A stretch of 64,000 bases of DNA from Bacteriovorax stolpii (GCA_945883845.1 CAMCYI010000001.1:124001-188000), one strand, 5' to 3'; positions 1-9,069 are shown, counted from the stretch's first letter. Translations and numbers: made by a program. The notes: a model not told the origin generated them from the letters alone.

Positions 1-215
1 CCGATGGCCACATCACCCTGAAGCTTGCTTAGATCCTTGGCACTGAAGACAGTTGAAACTTGCCCCAGATCTTTATGAGTATGGAACTTTGCCGTCCTGG
101 AATCGAAGGATGTAATTCCGGCCGAATCCTGCCCCCTATGTTGGAGAATCAAAAGTCCTTGATGGACATTTTCACTGGCCGACGGGGATCCGGAAACTCC
201 GACAATTCCACACAT
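1..215 (-). CDS. purF: Amidophosphoribosyltransferase PurF, N-terminal part
   Basis: Start of PurF, which transfers glutamine-derived ammonia to PRPP in the first committed step of purine synthesis. Reading leftward from the ATG at 215 the protein begins MCGIVGVSG; Cys2 would become the N-terminal nucleophile of the Ntn glutaminase domain after Met removal. The family motif LQHRGQDSAGI follows about 25 residues in. Only about 71 codons lie in the window and the rest runs off the left edge. A ribosome binding site (AAGAGGT, 221-227 on the minus strand) sits 5 bases before the ATG. It is divergent from purK-purE, which fits a purine locus. Confidence 0.9.
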   Translation of the reverse strand, partial: MCGIVGVSGSPSASENVHQGLLILQHRGQDSAGITSFDSRTAKFHTHKDLGQVSTVFSAKDLSKLQGDVAI

Positions 216-240
216 AAATGACCTCTTGGTATAGGTAGAA

Positions 241-268
241 TGTATATAAAAGGAAAGAGGGTTGCCAA
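241..268 (-). promoter_or_regulatory. Candidate sigma70-type promoter for purF
   Basis: On the minus strand TTGGCA (263-268) and TATACA (241-246) are separated by 16 bases, in the purF/purK intergenic gap and about 25 bases upstream of the purF start. It is a consensus match by eye only. No purine-repressor-like operator could be recognised. Confidence 0.35.
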
Positions 269-337
269 GGAGATAAATTAGAACTACTAATAATAAGTAT
301 AAGCAAAATTAATAACTAGTACGGTCAAAGAATAAAC

Positions 338-1468
338 ATGGCGCGCACCGCAAACAGGCCTATTGTCGGCATTATTGGAGATGGTCAACTGGCCCTCATG
401 CTTGCTGATGCCTTGAAGTCGAGCAAGATCGATTTCCTGTGTTTATCGTCCTCTTCAGAATCTCCGATGGCCTTGCTTTATCCAGGCGAGACAACTCAAA
501 ATTCCCTTTATTTTCAGGCGCAGGCGAATGTCTTCACCCTTGAAAATGAATTTCATACAGTCGCTGAACTGAGTGAGCTTCTCGGTGAAAAGAAAGACAG
601 ACTTTTCCCCGATACTGCGAGCTACGCTCATTTCGCCGACAAAATTTCCCAGCACAAGCTCTATGCCTCTCTCAATCTTCCGACACCTGAGTGGATGGAA
701 GTGAGAGATCCGAACCTCACTCTCATCATGGAAAAGTTTTCTTTTCCATTTATCGTCAAAGCTCCCGCGGGCGGATACGACGGCAAAGGTGTGAGGGTCG
801 TGAGAAATCCTTCAGAGTTTAATATCGTGTCAGATGCTTTCGGCCTCTATGAAGGAAAATCGCTTCTGATTGAGCAAATGGTAAAAATCAAGAAAGAGCT
901 CGCTCAGGGTTTTATCCGAAATGCTGATGGAAACTACACACTACTTCCCTTGGTTGAAACAGTTCAGGTGAATGGCATTTGTCAGTTCGTTCACTACCCT
1001 GCCCCTGTCACAAATAAAATCGCGTCAGAAATTGAATCTATTTTAAAAACACTGATGAATAATCTCGTTGGAATTTTTAACTTTGAGTTTTTCATTGATG
1101 ACGAAGACTGCATCTTTATCAATGAGGGAGCTCCGAGACCTCACAATTCTCAGCATCTCACGATCGATGCTTCGGCACATTCTCAGTTCACTTTGCTTGC
1201 TGATTACCTGATACAAAAGAAAGACCTTCCGCACTCAGTGCCGACAAAAACTTCTGCCATGATCAATATCCTTGGAAAATCATCTGGGCCCGGATATGAG
1301 CTAACACTTCCAAAAACAGAACCCGGAGTTTCCGTTCATTCAAAACTTTACGGTAAGCAGACTTGCACACCCGGCAGAAAAATGGGCCACGTAAATTTGG
1401 TTGATGAGTCTGCCACACATAACCTTACCGAAATCGCCACTCGCGTCTTCAAGGAGTACCACATATGA
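338..1468 (+). CDS. purK: 5-(carboxyamino)imidazole ribonucleotide synthase PurK
   Basis: ATP-grasp enzyme that carboxylates aminoimidazole ribonucleotide to N5-CAIR with ATP and bicarbonate. It has 376 residues, normal for the family. Visible motifs are an N-terminal nucleotide-binding-like GIIGDGQLALML, the ATP-grasp loop APAGGYDGKGV near residue 145, and the PurK signature EGAPRPHNSQH near residue 265. The ATG is preceded by only a weak ribosome site. Its stop overlaps the purE start by 4 bases, so the two are translationally coupled and act in consecutive steps. Confidence 0.95.
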   Translation: MARTANRPIVGIIGDGQLALMLADALKSSKIDFLCLSSSSESPMALLYPGETTQNSLYFQAQANVFTLENEFHTVAELSELLGEKKDRLFPDTASYAHFADKISQHKLYASLNLPTPEWMEVRDPNLTLIMEKFSFPFIVKAPAGGYDGKGVRVVRNPSEFNIVSDAFGLYEGKSLLIEQMVKIKKELAQGFIRNADGNYTLLPLVETVQVNGICQFVHYPAPVTNKIASEIESILKTLMNNLVGIFNFEFFIDDEDCIFINEGAPRPHNSQHLTIDASAHSQFTLLADYLIQKKDLPHSVPTKTSAMINILGKSSGPGYELTLPKTEPGVSVHSKLYGKQTCTPGRKMGHVNLVDESATHNLTEIATRVFKEYHI

Positions 1469-1947
1469 GTCTACGTATTGCCATCATCATGGGAAGCGAC
1501 TCAGACTGGAAAGTAATGAAAGCTTCACGCGATATCTGCGCAGAGTTTGGTGAGTCAACTCATCTTCAGGTTGTTTCAGCTCACAGAACGCCCGAAGATC
1601 TCGCAACGTTCGCGAAGTGGGCCGAAGACAACAATATAAAAGTCATCATCGCCGGAGCCGGCGGAGCCGCTCACTTACCGGGCATGATGGCATCTTATAC
1701 AACACTCCCTGTGATAGGTGTGCCGATCAACACGACTGCACTCCAGGGTCAGGACAGTCTTCTTTCCATCGTCCAGATGCCGAAAGGGATACCGGTTGCG
1801 ACAGTGGCCATCGATAATTCCGTGAATGGTGCTCTTCTTGCGTTGAGAATTCTTGCGACGTCAGATATTCTTCTCACGCAAAAGCTTAAAACCTATCGTG
1901 AAACCATGCAGGCCGAGTCGAGAAAGAAAACGGTCAATCTCGTTTAA
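1465..1947 (+). CDS. purE: N5-CAIR mutase PurE (class I)
   Basis: Converts N5-CAIR, the PurK product, to 4-carboxyaminoimidazole ribonucleotide. At 160 residues it is a standard class I PurE. Motifs: GSDSDW near residue 10, SAHRTPEDL near residue 40 carrying the catalytic His, and the glycine-rich AGAGGAAHLPGM near residue 65. It starts inside the purK stop (ATGA overlap). The presence of PurK supports the bacterial two-step route rather than a class II AIR carboxylase. Confidence 0.95.
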   Translation: MSLRIAIIMGSDSDWKVMKASRDICAEFGESTHLQVVSAHRTPEDLATFAKWAEDNNIKVIIAGAGGAAHLPGMMASYTTLPVIGVPINTTALQGQDSLLSIVQMPKGIPVATVAIDNSVNGALLALRILATSDILLTQKLKTYRETMQAESRKKTVNLV

Positions 1948-2362
1948 ATCTCTTTCACTGAGATACTTTTCTGACATTCCGGAGATCCCGGAAGAAGGCA
2001 GCAATACCAGGCGCCTTCCGCTCGAGCATCCTCCGGCCTCCGCAAACGCGAAGAAGAACATCGCGACCACCTGGACCGCTTTTCCATGCGTCTCTCCAGG
2101 TTTTAGCGCGAGTCATTCCTTGTGAACGATAGAGAGAATTCAGAGCATGCGAGTGTTCATGTAAAAAAAGATTCACGGACCCCCTTAAAAACAATCGATT
2201 CACGACGATCCGGGTTGGCTGCCTCAGCGAAGGATTCCCTCCTGCTCCTGGCATATTATCCCATGATCTTGCTTGACTCTGTTCTCTATCAAAAACCCTG
2301 CGTCGATTGCGCCTGCTCAAGATTAACAAAGAAGAGAATTCCAATGAAGAGTTTCATTGTTT
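1948..2362. other. Gene-poor stretch with several inverted repeats
   Basis: No convincing gene in about 415 bases after purE. The longest open frame (1955-2344, minus) gives an Arg/Gly-rich product without recognisable features or a good ribosome site. Between about 1977 and 2105 there is a run of short inverted repeats: TTCCGG/CCGGAA, GAAGGC/GCCTTC, CGCGA/TCGCG and CCTGGA/TCCAGG. Near 2170-2220 the octamer GATTCACG occurs twice. This could be a structured RNA or a decayed gene. RNase P, tmRNA and SRP RNA signatures were looked for and not found. Confidence 0.3.
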
Positions 2363-2908
2363 TTACTCCTCATCATCACAATAAGGGTCATAGCTACTCC
2401 CGATCCGGCGCGGATAATCCGGATCAAGGCTGCTTCCGGGAGGATTACTGCAGGCATCCGTTCTCTCTCTCTGCGGCCTTTCGTTTCTTTGCGGTCGCTG
2501 CGATCTTTCAGGACGGCCATAATCTTCCAAACGACAGGTGACATCAACTGATGCGGAAGTGAGTGATAACGTTTTAAGATCAAGTGCCGTCACCTTCGCG
2601 GGCCCTTCACCGTTACAGGATGCAGTCAGAGTGAGAGTTCCTTTACCCGGGGAACTCAGAACCATCTGGCAGTTGTCATTTCGTTCGGTGTATCGAATCT
2701 CTTCTCGATTAAAGACGACAGACGGAAACTTATTCCCCGAAGGCCCGGCTGCAACGTCGACTCTTCCTTGGTATAATCCTACCTTGAAACTATCATCGAG
2801 TATGGTGATATCCTGAGTTCCGATTTTTCCCTCGCAAATGAGTAGCCTCACCTGCGCGGTCGCAGAAAAGGCTGCTGTCGCGGCCACGAGAATCAGAAGA
2901 AATTTCAT
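2363..2908 (-). CDS. Exported protein with Arg/Pro-rich, acidic C-terminus
   Basis: Unrecognised exported protein of about 181 residues. The start at 2908 was chosen because GGAGG lies 4 bases upstream and the product then begins with a clean signal peptide (MKFLLILVAATAAFSATAQ); an in-frame ATG 24 bases earlier lacks this. The mature part looks like a small beta-rich domain with two Cys. It is followed by a repetitive tract of RPERSQRP type and a C-terminal segment rich in Asp, Tyr and Pro that ends CDDEE. The low-complexity tail suggests an extended surface or periplasmic segment. Function unknown. Confidence 0.65.
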   Translation of the reverse strand: MKFLLILVAATAAFSATAQVRLLICEGKIGTQDITILDDSFKVGLYQGRVDVAAGPSGNKFPSVVFNREEIRYTERNDNCQMVLSSPGKGTLTLTASCNGEGPAKVTALDLKTLSLTSASVDVTCRLEDYGRPERSQRPQRNERPQRERTDACSNPPGSSLDPDYPRRIGSSYDPYCDDEE

Positions 2909-3007
2909 AGGTCCTCCAGTGAGTTGTTTCATGCCACTAGAAATACCACGAAAAGGAAAAGGGTGATGAGAGGGTGTAGTTTTAGTGTGGACGTAGAGCG
3001 TCCACAG

Positions 3008-3769
3008 CTACGTGAGGTTGGTTACAGGATAGAACGACATCTGGAATTGATAGAGCTCATCGCACTCTGGAGAACTCTGAAGATAATCGCTGAGTTCCAG
3101 GCGTAGTCTGCGGAGCCGTTCCTTGAATTCCGGAAGGCGTTTTTTATCGATGGCCACGAGTAGTGAACCGTGTTCACGTTCTTCCATGGGAATTGATTCC
3201 AGCGCCATCACACTTCGTTCCAATATATCCTTCTGCATGTTTCGGCGAAGTAAAGACGTATCACCGCCTGCAACGGACCAGGAATTATTGGGCCTCAGGA
3301 TTTCATAGGCGCCATTGTCCAGAGCGATAAAACCGATTCTTGCGAGAGTCTCGAGGATTTCCTGCGCTTCCGCTTTTGATAAATCGAGTTTCTTTTTCAG
3401 ATGCGGGAAGATGGTTTTTTCATCGCTCACAATCCGGAGATATTCCAGGACCGCAAAATAGCGCCAGTTCCTGAAAACTTCAAAGACGTCTTCCGGAATG
3501 ATCGTGTGAGAGAGAGGCTCGTTCATTCCCTGACTGAGAACGGCATCAATCTCTTTTTTCGTAGCACCGAGTTTCTTCAGGCAGCTCATCCGCGTTTCCT
3601 GGGAAAGCGCTTTCTTGCCTGCGAAGACTTTGCTTAGTGAAGAAGGATCGAGTTCAAGCTTTCCGGCAAAAGCGCGGAGTGAGAATCGGGGATTCTTTTT
3701 CTTCATCGTTTCGAACCTGTTACGAAGATAAGCGATGAAAGGATCTCCGGAAATCTCGACGGCCTTCAT
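3008..3769 (-). CDS. TIGR02147-family regulator-like protein
   Basis: A 253-residue member of the family described as TIGR02147, expanded in Bdellovibrio relatives and Fibrobacter. The N-terminus (about residues 10-70) looks like a helix-turn-helix: FSLRAFAGKLELDPSSLSKV then FAGKKALSQ. A conserved hydrophobic middle follows, including VFRNWRYFAVLEYLRIV near residue 120. The end has the usual serine- and charge-rich helix. Its ATG overlaps the stop of the tiny exported protein upstream by one base (TAATG), so they form one transcript. Family members are thought to be regulators; the target here is unknown. Confidence 0.8.
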   Translation of the reverse strand: MKAVEISGDPFIAYLRNRFETMKKKNPRFSLRAFAGKLELDPSSLSKVFAGKKALSQETRMSCLKKLGATKKEIDAVLSQGMNEPLSHTIIPEDVFEVFRNWRYFAVLEYLRIVSDEKTIFPHLKKKLDLSKAEAQEILETLARIGFIALDNGAYEILRPNNSWSVAGGDTSLLRRNMQKDILERSVMALESIPMEEREHGSLLVAIDKKRLPEFKERLRRLRLELSDYLQSSPECDELYQFQMSFYPVTNLT

Positions 3770-4026
3770 TAATCAACCAGGCATTTTATCGACGCGCTGA
3801 TGGCACAACACTTCGGCATGACTTCCTCAAGGGAGATCACAACCGTTTCCCCATCCACATTCATGATGATCGGATCCGCGATAACTTTGTTGACCTCGAT
3901 AAGAATGCAGGCCTCTCTTTCCGCTTTGCTGATAGTGAGAACCGGTCCGTTTCCTTCCTGACCGTCATGCGCGAAGGCATTGAATGCGAGAAGAACCAGA
4001 ACAGTAATTGTTGCAAGAATTTTCAT
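3769..4026 (-). CDS. Small exported protein coupled to TIGR02147 gene
   Basis: An 85-residue protein with a clear signal peptide ending near AFAHDG. The mature chain of about 65 residues has four Cys, three near the C-terminus (PKCCAISASIKCLVD), so disulphides are likely in the periplasm. No known domain was recognised. It is first in a two-gene operon with the regulator-like gene, a pairing common for this regulator family in Bdellovibrionota. A functional link between the two is inferred from coupling only. Confidence 0.7.
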   Translation of the reverse strand: MKILATITVLVLLAFNAFAHDGQEGNGPVLTISKAEREACILIEVNKVIADPIIMNVDGETVVISLEEVMPKCCAISASIKCLVD

Positions 4027-4279
4027 AAGCTTTCCTGTCGGTGGGAGCCGTGAGGCTTCCGTATAAATTTGTCTTTGTAATCTTTAGGCTGATTCTAAGA
4101 GAAATATGTCTGGAAATGGGGGATGTGAGTAAGAAGTTCCTGGGTTGTATAGAAGTTAGACGATGCTGTCAAAAGTCTGGACGGCCCCATCCCCTGAGGA
4201 CGCATATAAAAGATCCTGATTCAGGAGTGGCCGGCATCTGCCCTGCATATATAGAGGCAATAGACCAATGGAGACAAAT

Positions 4280-4675
4280 ATGAAATCGATCTTTCTTATG
4301 ATGCTTTTTACAATGACCACAACTGCTTTCACTCAGGAAGTAAATTTTGGTCGTCCTCAAAGCAAGACTGAAAGAGGTCATCACAAGATTCTTATCTCCA
4401 CAGCAGATTGCGCGGAAGGATCGCCTGTCTGTAAGGGAATGGATCGTGAAGGTGTTGTCCGTATTGAAATCGCACCGAGAAAGAAAAATCCGGAAAGATA
4501 TGCGCTCTACGTTTACGATAAACTCGGAAAACCAGTAACTGTATTTGAAGATGATTCTCAGCTCATAGCTTTCGCCGGCCAGTTGAATGGACTTCACAAC
4601 GATAAGAAATGCAAAATTAACTTATTTCTCGATCAGTCCAACGAGATCAGCAGTTCAATAAGTCAGTGCCATTAA
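4280..4675 (+). CDS. Small exported protein
   Basis: About 131 residues with a signal peptide (MKSIFLMMLFTMTTTAFTQE). The ATG at 4280 was chosen over the one at 4268 because GGAG sits 6 bases before it and it gives a normal signal peptide. The mature chain has four Cys (DCAEGSPVCKG, KKCKIN and SQCH) and mixed beta-type sequence. No family recognised. The gap before it (4027-4279) holds only the divergent promoter area. Confidence 0.65.
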   Translation: MKSIFLMMLFTMTTTAFTQEVNFGRPQSKTERGHHKILISTADCAEGSPVCKGMDREGVVRIEIAPRKKNPERYALYVYDKLGKPVTVFEDDSQLIAFAGQLNGLHNDKKCKINLFLDQSNEISSSISQCH

Positions 4676-4681
4676 GCTGAA

Positions 4682-6631
4682 CTAGGAATTCATAGCTTTG
4701 TTTTCATTTACAATATTTGCTACAACTCCGGGATCAGAGAGAGTGGAAATATCTCCCAGACCTTCATACTCCCTTGAGGCCACTTTACGTAATATTCTAC
4801 GCATGACTTTACCGGATCTTGTTTTCGGAAGTCCCTTCGTGATGTGAATGACATCCGGGGAAGCAAAGCGACCGATAGATGTTCTGACAACATCCTTGAT
4901 GCTTTCAATAAGTTCTTTTGTCTGTACTTGATCTTTATAAAGAATCACGTAGGCATAAATTCCAACGCCCTTGATGTCGTGAGGAATTCCGACGACAGCA
5001 GCTTCCGCCACTTCGTCATGCTCCATGAGCGCACTCTCAATTTCTGCCGTTCCCAAACGATGTCCTGAAACGTTGAGCACGTCATCGATGCGACCAGTGA
5101 TCCAATAGTAACCATCTTTATCGCGACGGCATCCGTCACCCGTGAAATAGAGACCTTTGTACTGAGTGAAGTATGTTTCAACAAAACGCGCGTGGTCTTT
5201 GTAAATCGTTCGCGCCTGGCCGGGCCAGGAACGCTTGAGGCAGAGAGCACCCTCGACAGAATTGCCTTTTAATTCTTCACCTGTTTCCGGTTTCACCAGC
5301 ACGGGCTCGACACCGAAGAATGGCAAAGTTGCAGAACCAGGTTTCGTCGGAGTTACACCAGGAATAGGAGAAATCAAAATCCCTCCAGTCTCTGTCTGCC
5401 ACCATGTATCCACAATGTCACAACGACCTTCACCGACCACATCGTGATACCACTTCCAGATTTCCGGATTGATGGGCTCGCCGACTGTTCCAAGGATGCG
5501 AATACTACTGCGATCGTACTTTGTAACAAAGTCATCTCCAAACTGCGCGAGAGATCTCAGAGCAGTAGGAGCGGTGTAAAAAATATTTACCTTGAGATCC
5601 TGAACGATCTGCCAGTAGCGGGAACAATCCGGATAAGTAGGAACAGATTCAAAAAGAACTGAAGTGGCTCCATTAGAGAGCGGCCCATAGATCACATACG
5701 AATGGCCCGTGACCCAACCGACATCGGCCGTACAAAAATAAACATCTTTTTCGTGGTAATCGAAAACGTACTGATGCGTGAAAGAAACATAGGTTAAATA
5801 TCCACCAGTCGTATGCAACACACCTTTCGGCTTGCCTGTTGAACCCGAGGTATAAAGAATAAACAACGGATCTTCGGCGTCCATCTCCGCACAAGCCGCA
5901 ACCGGACGATATTTTTTAATTTCTTCAGAGTAATTTATGTCACGACCCGGCTTCATCGGAACTTTTTCACCCGTACGTTCAACGACGAGAACTCTTTCAA
6001 CAAATGAAATGTCCTTGATCGCTTCATCCGTTATTGCTTTTAACGGAATTGGTTTCCCCCCACGAAGACCTTCGTCCGCAGTGATGACAAGTCTGCATTC
6101 AGTATCTAGAATCCTTCCCTTGAGGGCATCTGCACTGAAACCTCCGAAGACGACAGAGTGAACAGCACCGATGCGCGCACAGGCCAGCACGGAATAAACA
6201 GCTTCAGGAATCATCGGAAGATAGATGCAGACCCGGTCGCCTTTCTTCACACCTTCTGCGATCAGAAGATTACTTAGGCGACAAACTTCAGCGTAGAGCA
6301 TCTGATAAGAAATAAATTCATAGGCACCAGGTTCATCCTTGGCCCAGATTAAAGCGGTTTTCTCACCTCTTGCATCCAGATGCCGGTCGATGCAATTATA
6401 TGCTGCATTGATTTTTCCGCCAGCGAACCAACTGAAATTCACATCTTGAAAATTACCTTCAAGGGCCCTTTGAGGAGGTACAGACCAGTCCAGACGTTTG
6501 GAAATATCCAGCCAGAAACCTTCAGGATCTTTTAAAGATCGCTGATACATATCCTCGTAGGCCTTAAGGCCCTTCAGATAAGATTGCGATTCAATGCTTT
6601 TTTTCACGGGATATGTAAGATTTTCACTCAT
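4682..6631 (-). CDS. acs: Acetyl-coenzyme A synthetase
   Basis: AMP-forming acetate-CoA ligase, 649 residues, the usual length. It activates acetate to acetyl-AMP and then acetyl-CoA. Visible motifs: the AMP-binding P-loop [11 protein letters not shown] near residue 265, the adenylate motif [10 protein letters not shown] near residue 413, the hinge region [17 protein letters not shown] near 520, and the C-terminal [11 protein letters not shown] near 615, whose Lys is the usual acetylation site in the family. A ribosome site (AAAGGACG) precedes the ATG. It is divergent from the MerR/B12 regulator. Confidence 0.95.
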   Translation of the reverse strand: MSENLTYPVKKSIESQSYLKGLKAYEDMYQRSLKDPEGFWLDISKRLDWSVPPQRALEGNFQDVNFSWFAGGKINAAYNCIDRHLDARGEKTALIWAKDEPGAYEFISYQMLYAEVCRLSNLLIAEGVKKGDRVCIYLPMIPEAVYSVLACARIGAVHSVVFGGFSADALKGRILDTECRLVITADEGLRGGKPIPLKAITDEAIKDISFVERVLVVERTGEKVPMKPGRDINYSEEIKKYRPVAACAEMDAEDPLFILYTSGSTGKPKGVLHTTGGYLTYVSFTHQYVFDYHEKDVYFCTADVGWVTGHSYVIYGPLSNGATSVLFESVPTYPDCSRYWQIVQDLKVNIFYTAPTALRSLAQFGDDFVTKYDRSSIRILGTVGEPINPEIWKWYHDVVGEGRCDIVDTWWQTETGGILISPIPGVTPTKPGSATLPFFGVEPVLVKPETGEELKGNSVEGALCLKRSWPGQARTIYKDHARFVETYFTQYKGLYFTGDGCRRDKDGYYWITGRIDDVLNVSGHRLGTAEIESALMEHDEVAEAAVVGIPHDIKGVGIYAYVILYKDQVQTKELIESIKDVVRTSIGRFASPDVIHITKGLPKTRSGKVMRRILRKVASREYEGLGDISTLSDPGVVANIVNENKAMNS

Positions 6632-6708
6632 AAAAGACGTCCTTTAAAGAGCCTATCATGGCACTGTCTTTTCTTCTTTTCCAGCCATTAGTATGGTAAT
6701 TTCCCTTC

Positions 6709-7641
6709 ATGCAATACTTCAATATACAGGTCGCCTCTCAGCTCTCCGGCGTTGCTTCAGCTACGATTCGTGCATGGGAAAAACGTTATCACGCCGTTCA
6801 TCCTGAGCGCGGCGATAACAAGCACCGACTGTACTCTGAAAAAGATATTGAGAAACTCTCCGTTTTGTCCCGCCTGACTGAGTTAGGCCAGAGCATCGGA
6901 AAGATTGCTCCTCTCGACATCGAGACGTTGAAAGAAATTTATTCAACACTCCTGCACAAGCCGTACGACGACAAAGCTATTGTGATTCCGGCCACTGAAA
7001 AAATAAATGTCCAGGAAGTTTTGAACAACTTTCATCTCTCAATCGCTGCTTACAAGCTCGACATTCTTTCTCATGAATTTGAAAAAACCAGAGAGAATCT
7101 TGATCCTAGGGCCCTGTGCCTTGATATCCTCGTTCCTCTCTTTCATCAGATCGGACAAAAAGTTGATTCTGGTGAGTTTTCAGTCGCTCAAGAACACGCA
7201 GTTAGTGCCATTACAAGATTTCATATTGGACTGGTCATAAGTCGCCATTATCAGAAAAATTTTCAGCGATCAGATCTGCTCCTCATCTCTACTCCAGATG
7301 GGGAAATGCACGAGATCGGCATTCTTGCGGCGGCACTTCTGTGCGTACACTATGGAATAAAATTCATCTTTCTCGGCGCAAATCTTCCTGCAGCCGCCCT
7401 CGCAGAGGCGGCCAATGCTTTGAACGCGACATCTATTCTCATTGGAGTTTCAAGACAGGATCAAACGCAAACTCAAAGCGTGAGTGACTACGTCACAAAC
7501 CTTGAAGGATTTTTGAAAAAGAAAACGCAAATTTGGGTTGGTGGCAATCTCAAGCCTGCTTCTAAAAATGAGCTGGAAAAGAAGAAAGTTCCGTTCTTCT
7601 CCAGCTTGCAAGCTTTTGATACTTTTCTACAAAAACGTTAA
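6709..7641 (+). CDS. MerR-family regulator with B12-binding domain (CarH/LitR type)
   Basis: A 310-residue transcription factor with three parts: a MerR winged helix (residues 1-70, with ATIRAWEKRYHAVHP), a four-helix B12 cap (about 100-185) and a Rossmann B12-binding domain (about 188-290). The cobalamin-ligand motif is present as ExHxxG (E199, H201, G204), and the cap motif VAQEH (159-163) matches CarH. The position that is a photosensing Trp in CarH, ten residues before the Glu of the EH pair, is a valine here (V152). Relatives repress carotenoid or light-response genes. The nearest divergent gene is acs, so acs is a possible but unproven target. Confidence 0.85.
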   Translation: MQYFNIQVASQLSGVASATIRAWEKRYHAVHPERGDNKHRLYSEKDIEKLSVLSRLTELGQSIGKIAPLDIETLKEIYSTLLHKPYDDKAIVIPATEKINVQEVLNNFHLSIAAYKLDILSHEFEKTRENLDPRALCLDILVPLFHQIGQKVDSGEFSVAQEHAVSAITRFHIGLVISRHYQKNFQRSDLLLISTPDGEMHEIGILAAALLCVHYGIKFIFLGANLPAAALAEAANALNATSILIGVSRQDQTQTQSVSDYVTNLEGFLKKKTQIWVGGNLKPASKNELEKKKVPFFSSLQAFDTFLQKR

Positions 7642-7645
7642 GAGA

Positions 7646-7930
7646 TTATTCGCACTGGTAAGCAGTCGCGAAGACCTGCATTTTCTTTCCATTAGGCACA
7701 GTCTGATCAACGAACATTCCCGTAGCACCGAGATCAGCTGACTGGTTAAGAGCATGGTTCTGGGCCAGGTCTTTGCTACCCATCTTATCGACGCCCACAA
7801 CCTTACCAACAACGTTACAGTTAGCAGGCTTGGTCCCATAGACCTCGAGTTCTTTGGCCTTCTCAGTGAGTTTTCCTGAAGGACCAGAAGAACAACCAAC
7901 TAATATCGCCAGCAAAATGAAAGACTTCAT
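7646..7930 (-). CDS. DUF4156-like small lipoprotein
   Basis: A 94-residue lipoprotein with lipobox LVGC at residues 10-13. The mature part has the pattern of DUF4156 proteins: an NCNVVGKV segment, then an alpha-helical ALNQSADLGATGMFVDQ stretch and a final beta strand ending ATAYQCE. The function of the family is unknown; outer-membrane anchoring is likely. The gene converges with the MerR gene, 4 bases between stops. Confidence 0.6.
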   Translation of the reverse strand: MKSFILLAILVGCSSGPSGKLTEKAKELEVYGTKPANCNVVGKVVGVDKMGSKDLAQNHALNQSADLGATGMFVDQTVPNGKKMQVFATAYQCE

Positions 7931-7984
7931 AACACCTCCACAAATATTTTTGATATAATATACCCATCTACCAAGGATTGGGCC

Positions 7985-8722
7985 ATGAAAGCATGCTTAT
8001 TGACGCTCCTGCTCTGTTTGTCCTGCACCAAGTACGCCAAGGTATCGAAAGACGCTATGGGTATTCACATCGATGAGATCGATATGGATATCTCTCACGT
8101 CAAAGAAGTCGAATGGCGGGTGGGCAAAAGAAAAGAAGAGAAGATTACTCAGAGCTTTATTTTTGTTGTTGATATGCCCCGTGTGAAGCAAGACGAACTC
8201 GATTTTCTTCTGGAAACTAAAGGGATCGATTCCTGGATCGTCCGTCTGATCGCTATGCGGGGATCACAGAAACAGGATCTCGGATCACTCTACACACTCT
8301 TCCGTCCTCGAAAACTCAGTCGGGGTGTGACAAGTACTGCGGCCACCAGTGCATCCATTAAAGTTTATTATGCTGCTGCTTATGCTTCTGAACGCTTTAG
8401 GACCTTCAAGTGCCCGGCCATGAACCACAACCGCAAACTCAATAGCATTAAAGTAAAAGGTGATCATAGTTTGTTCAACATCTCTGTTGAAGCATCGTCA
8501 CCGTATCAGGAAAAAAGTCAGCTGATTGAACTGACACCGAGTTCATTCAATGGAGGCCATTCTTTAACTGGTGAGTATTATCTTGAGATAGCACTTTATG
8601 ATTCTGTTCATAAACAGATCTATTCAAACTTTAAAAGAATTCCTAGATATCTTGAGATTTCAAGCGAAGAACAAATCGACATTCAAAGCTGCGCCGGCAT
8701 TCATCCGGAGATAGAACTCTAG
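7985..8722 (+). CDS. Lipoprotein of unknown function
   Basis: A 245-residue protein with a short signal ending in LCLSCTK, so probably lipidated at Cys14. The mature region is mixed alpha/beta, basic around residues 45-55 (VGKRKEEK), with a Ser/Thr/Ala-rich patch near 115-125. No domain was recognised. A divergent promoter area (7931-7984) separates it from the DUF4156-like gene. Confidence 0.6.
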   Translation: MKACLLTLLLCLSCTKYAKVSKDAMGIHIDEIDMDISHVKEVEWRVGKRKEEKITQSFIFVVDMPRVKQDELDFLLETKGIDSWIVRLIAMRGSQKQDLGSLYTLFRPRKLSRGVTSTAATSASIKVYYAAAYASERFRTFKCPAMNHNRKLNSIKVKGDHSLFNISVEASSPYQEKSQLIELTPSSFNGGHSLTGEYYLEIALYDSVHKQIYSNFKRIPRYLEISSEEQIDIQSCAGIHPEIEL

Positions 8723-8743
8723 GCGGGAAGTTTCCTCCCCGCC
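8722..8743. terminator. Hairpin between convergent genes
   Basis: GGCGGG (8722-8727) pairs with CCCGCC (8738-8743), followed on the plus strand by an AT-rich run with six T (8754-8759). It lies between the stops of the convergent genes at 8722 and 8761. Confidence 0.5.
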
Positions 8744-8760
8744 CATGAGTATATTTTTTC

Positions 8761-9069
8761 TTAGCGAATCTGAACGCAACGAAGGTTCCAGTTCCCCATT
8801 CTTCTCTGCTCAAAGTTACAATCTCTGAGAGCATCACGACACATGCCAGTTTGCCAGTCTCTGTGACCCCAGTAAGTACGTACTGGACGGTTAAAACGAT
8901 CAACCATCGCTACACGGCAAGTTGCCGGCATAGGACGAGGAATTGGACGGGGCATAGGTCTATGGTGTGGACCTGGCATAGGACGTGGGCGGTGTGGTCC
9001 CGGTCGGTGTTGAGCAAATGCTGCAGTTGTTAAGAGAGTCAAAGCGAGAGCAGTAATGATTTTTTTCAT
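8761..9069 (-). CDS. Exported His/Pro/Arg-rich small protein
   Basis: A 102-residue protein with a clear signal peptide ending AFAQ. Residues about 21-48 are a low-complexity tract of His, Pro, Arg and Met (HRPGPHRPRPMPGPHHRP type). The tail of about 50 residues has four Cys (ATCRVAM, GMCRDAL, RDCNFEQ, LRCVQIR), consistent with two disulphides. The His/Met tract could bind metal, but that is only an inference from composition. Confidence 0.65.
   Translation of the reverse strand: MKKIITALALTLLTTAAFAQHRPGPHRPRPMPGPHHRPMPRPIPRPMPATCRVAMVDRFNRPVRTYWGHRDWQTGMCRDALRDCNFEQRRMGNWNLRCVQIR

Noticed and set aside
1955..2344. 129-codon open frame on the minus strand downstream of purE
   Set aside because: Arg/Gly-rich translation with no domain, no signal peptide, no good ribosome site, and it runs through the inverted-repeat cluster; kept only as an unexplained region.
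1948..2362. RNase P RNA, tmRNA or small SRP RNA in the gap after purE
   Set aside because: The conserved core sequences of these RNAs were looked for on both strands and not found.
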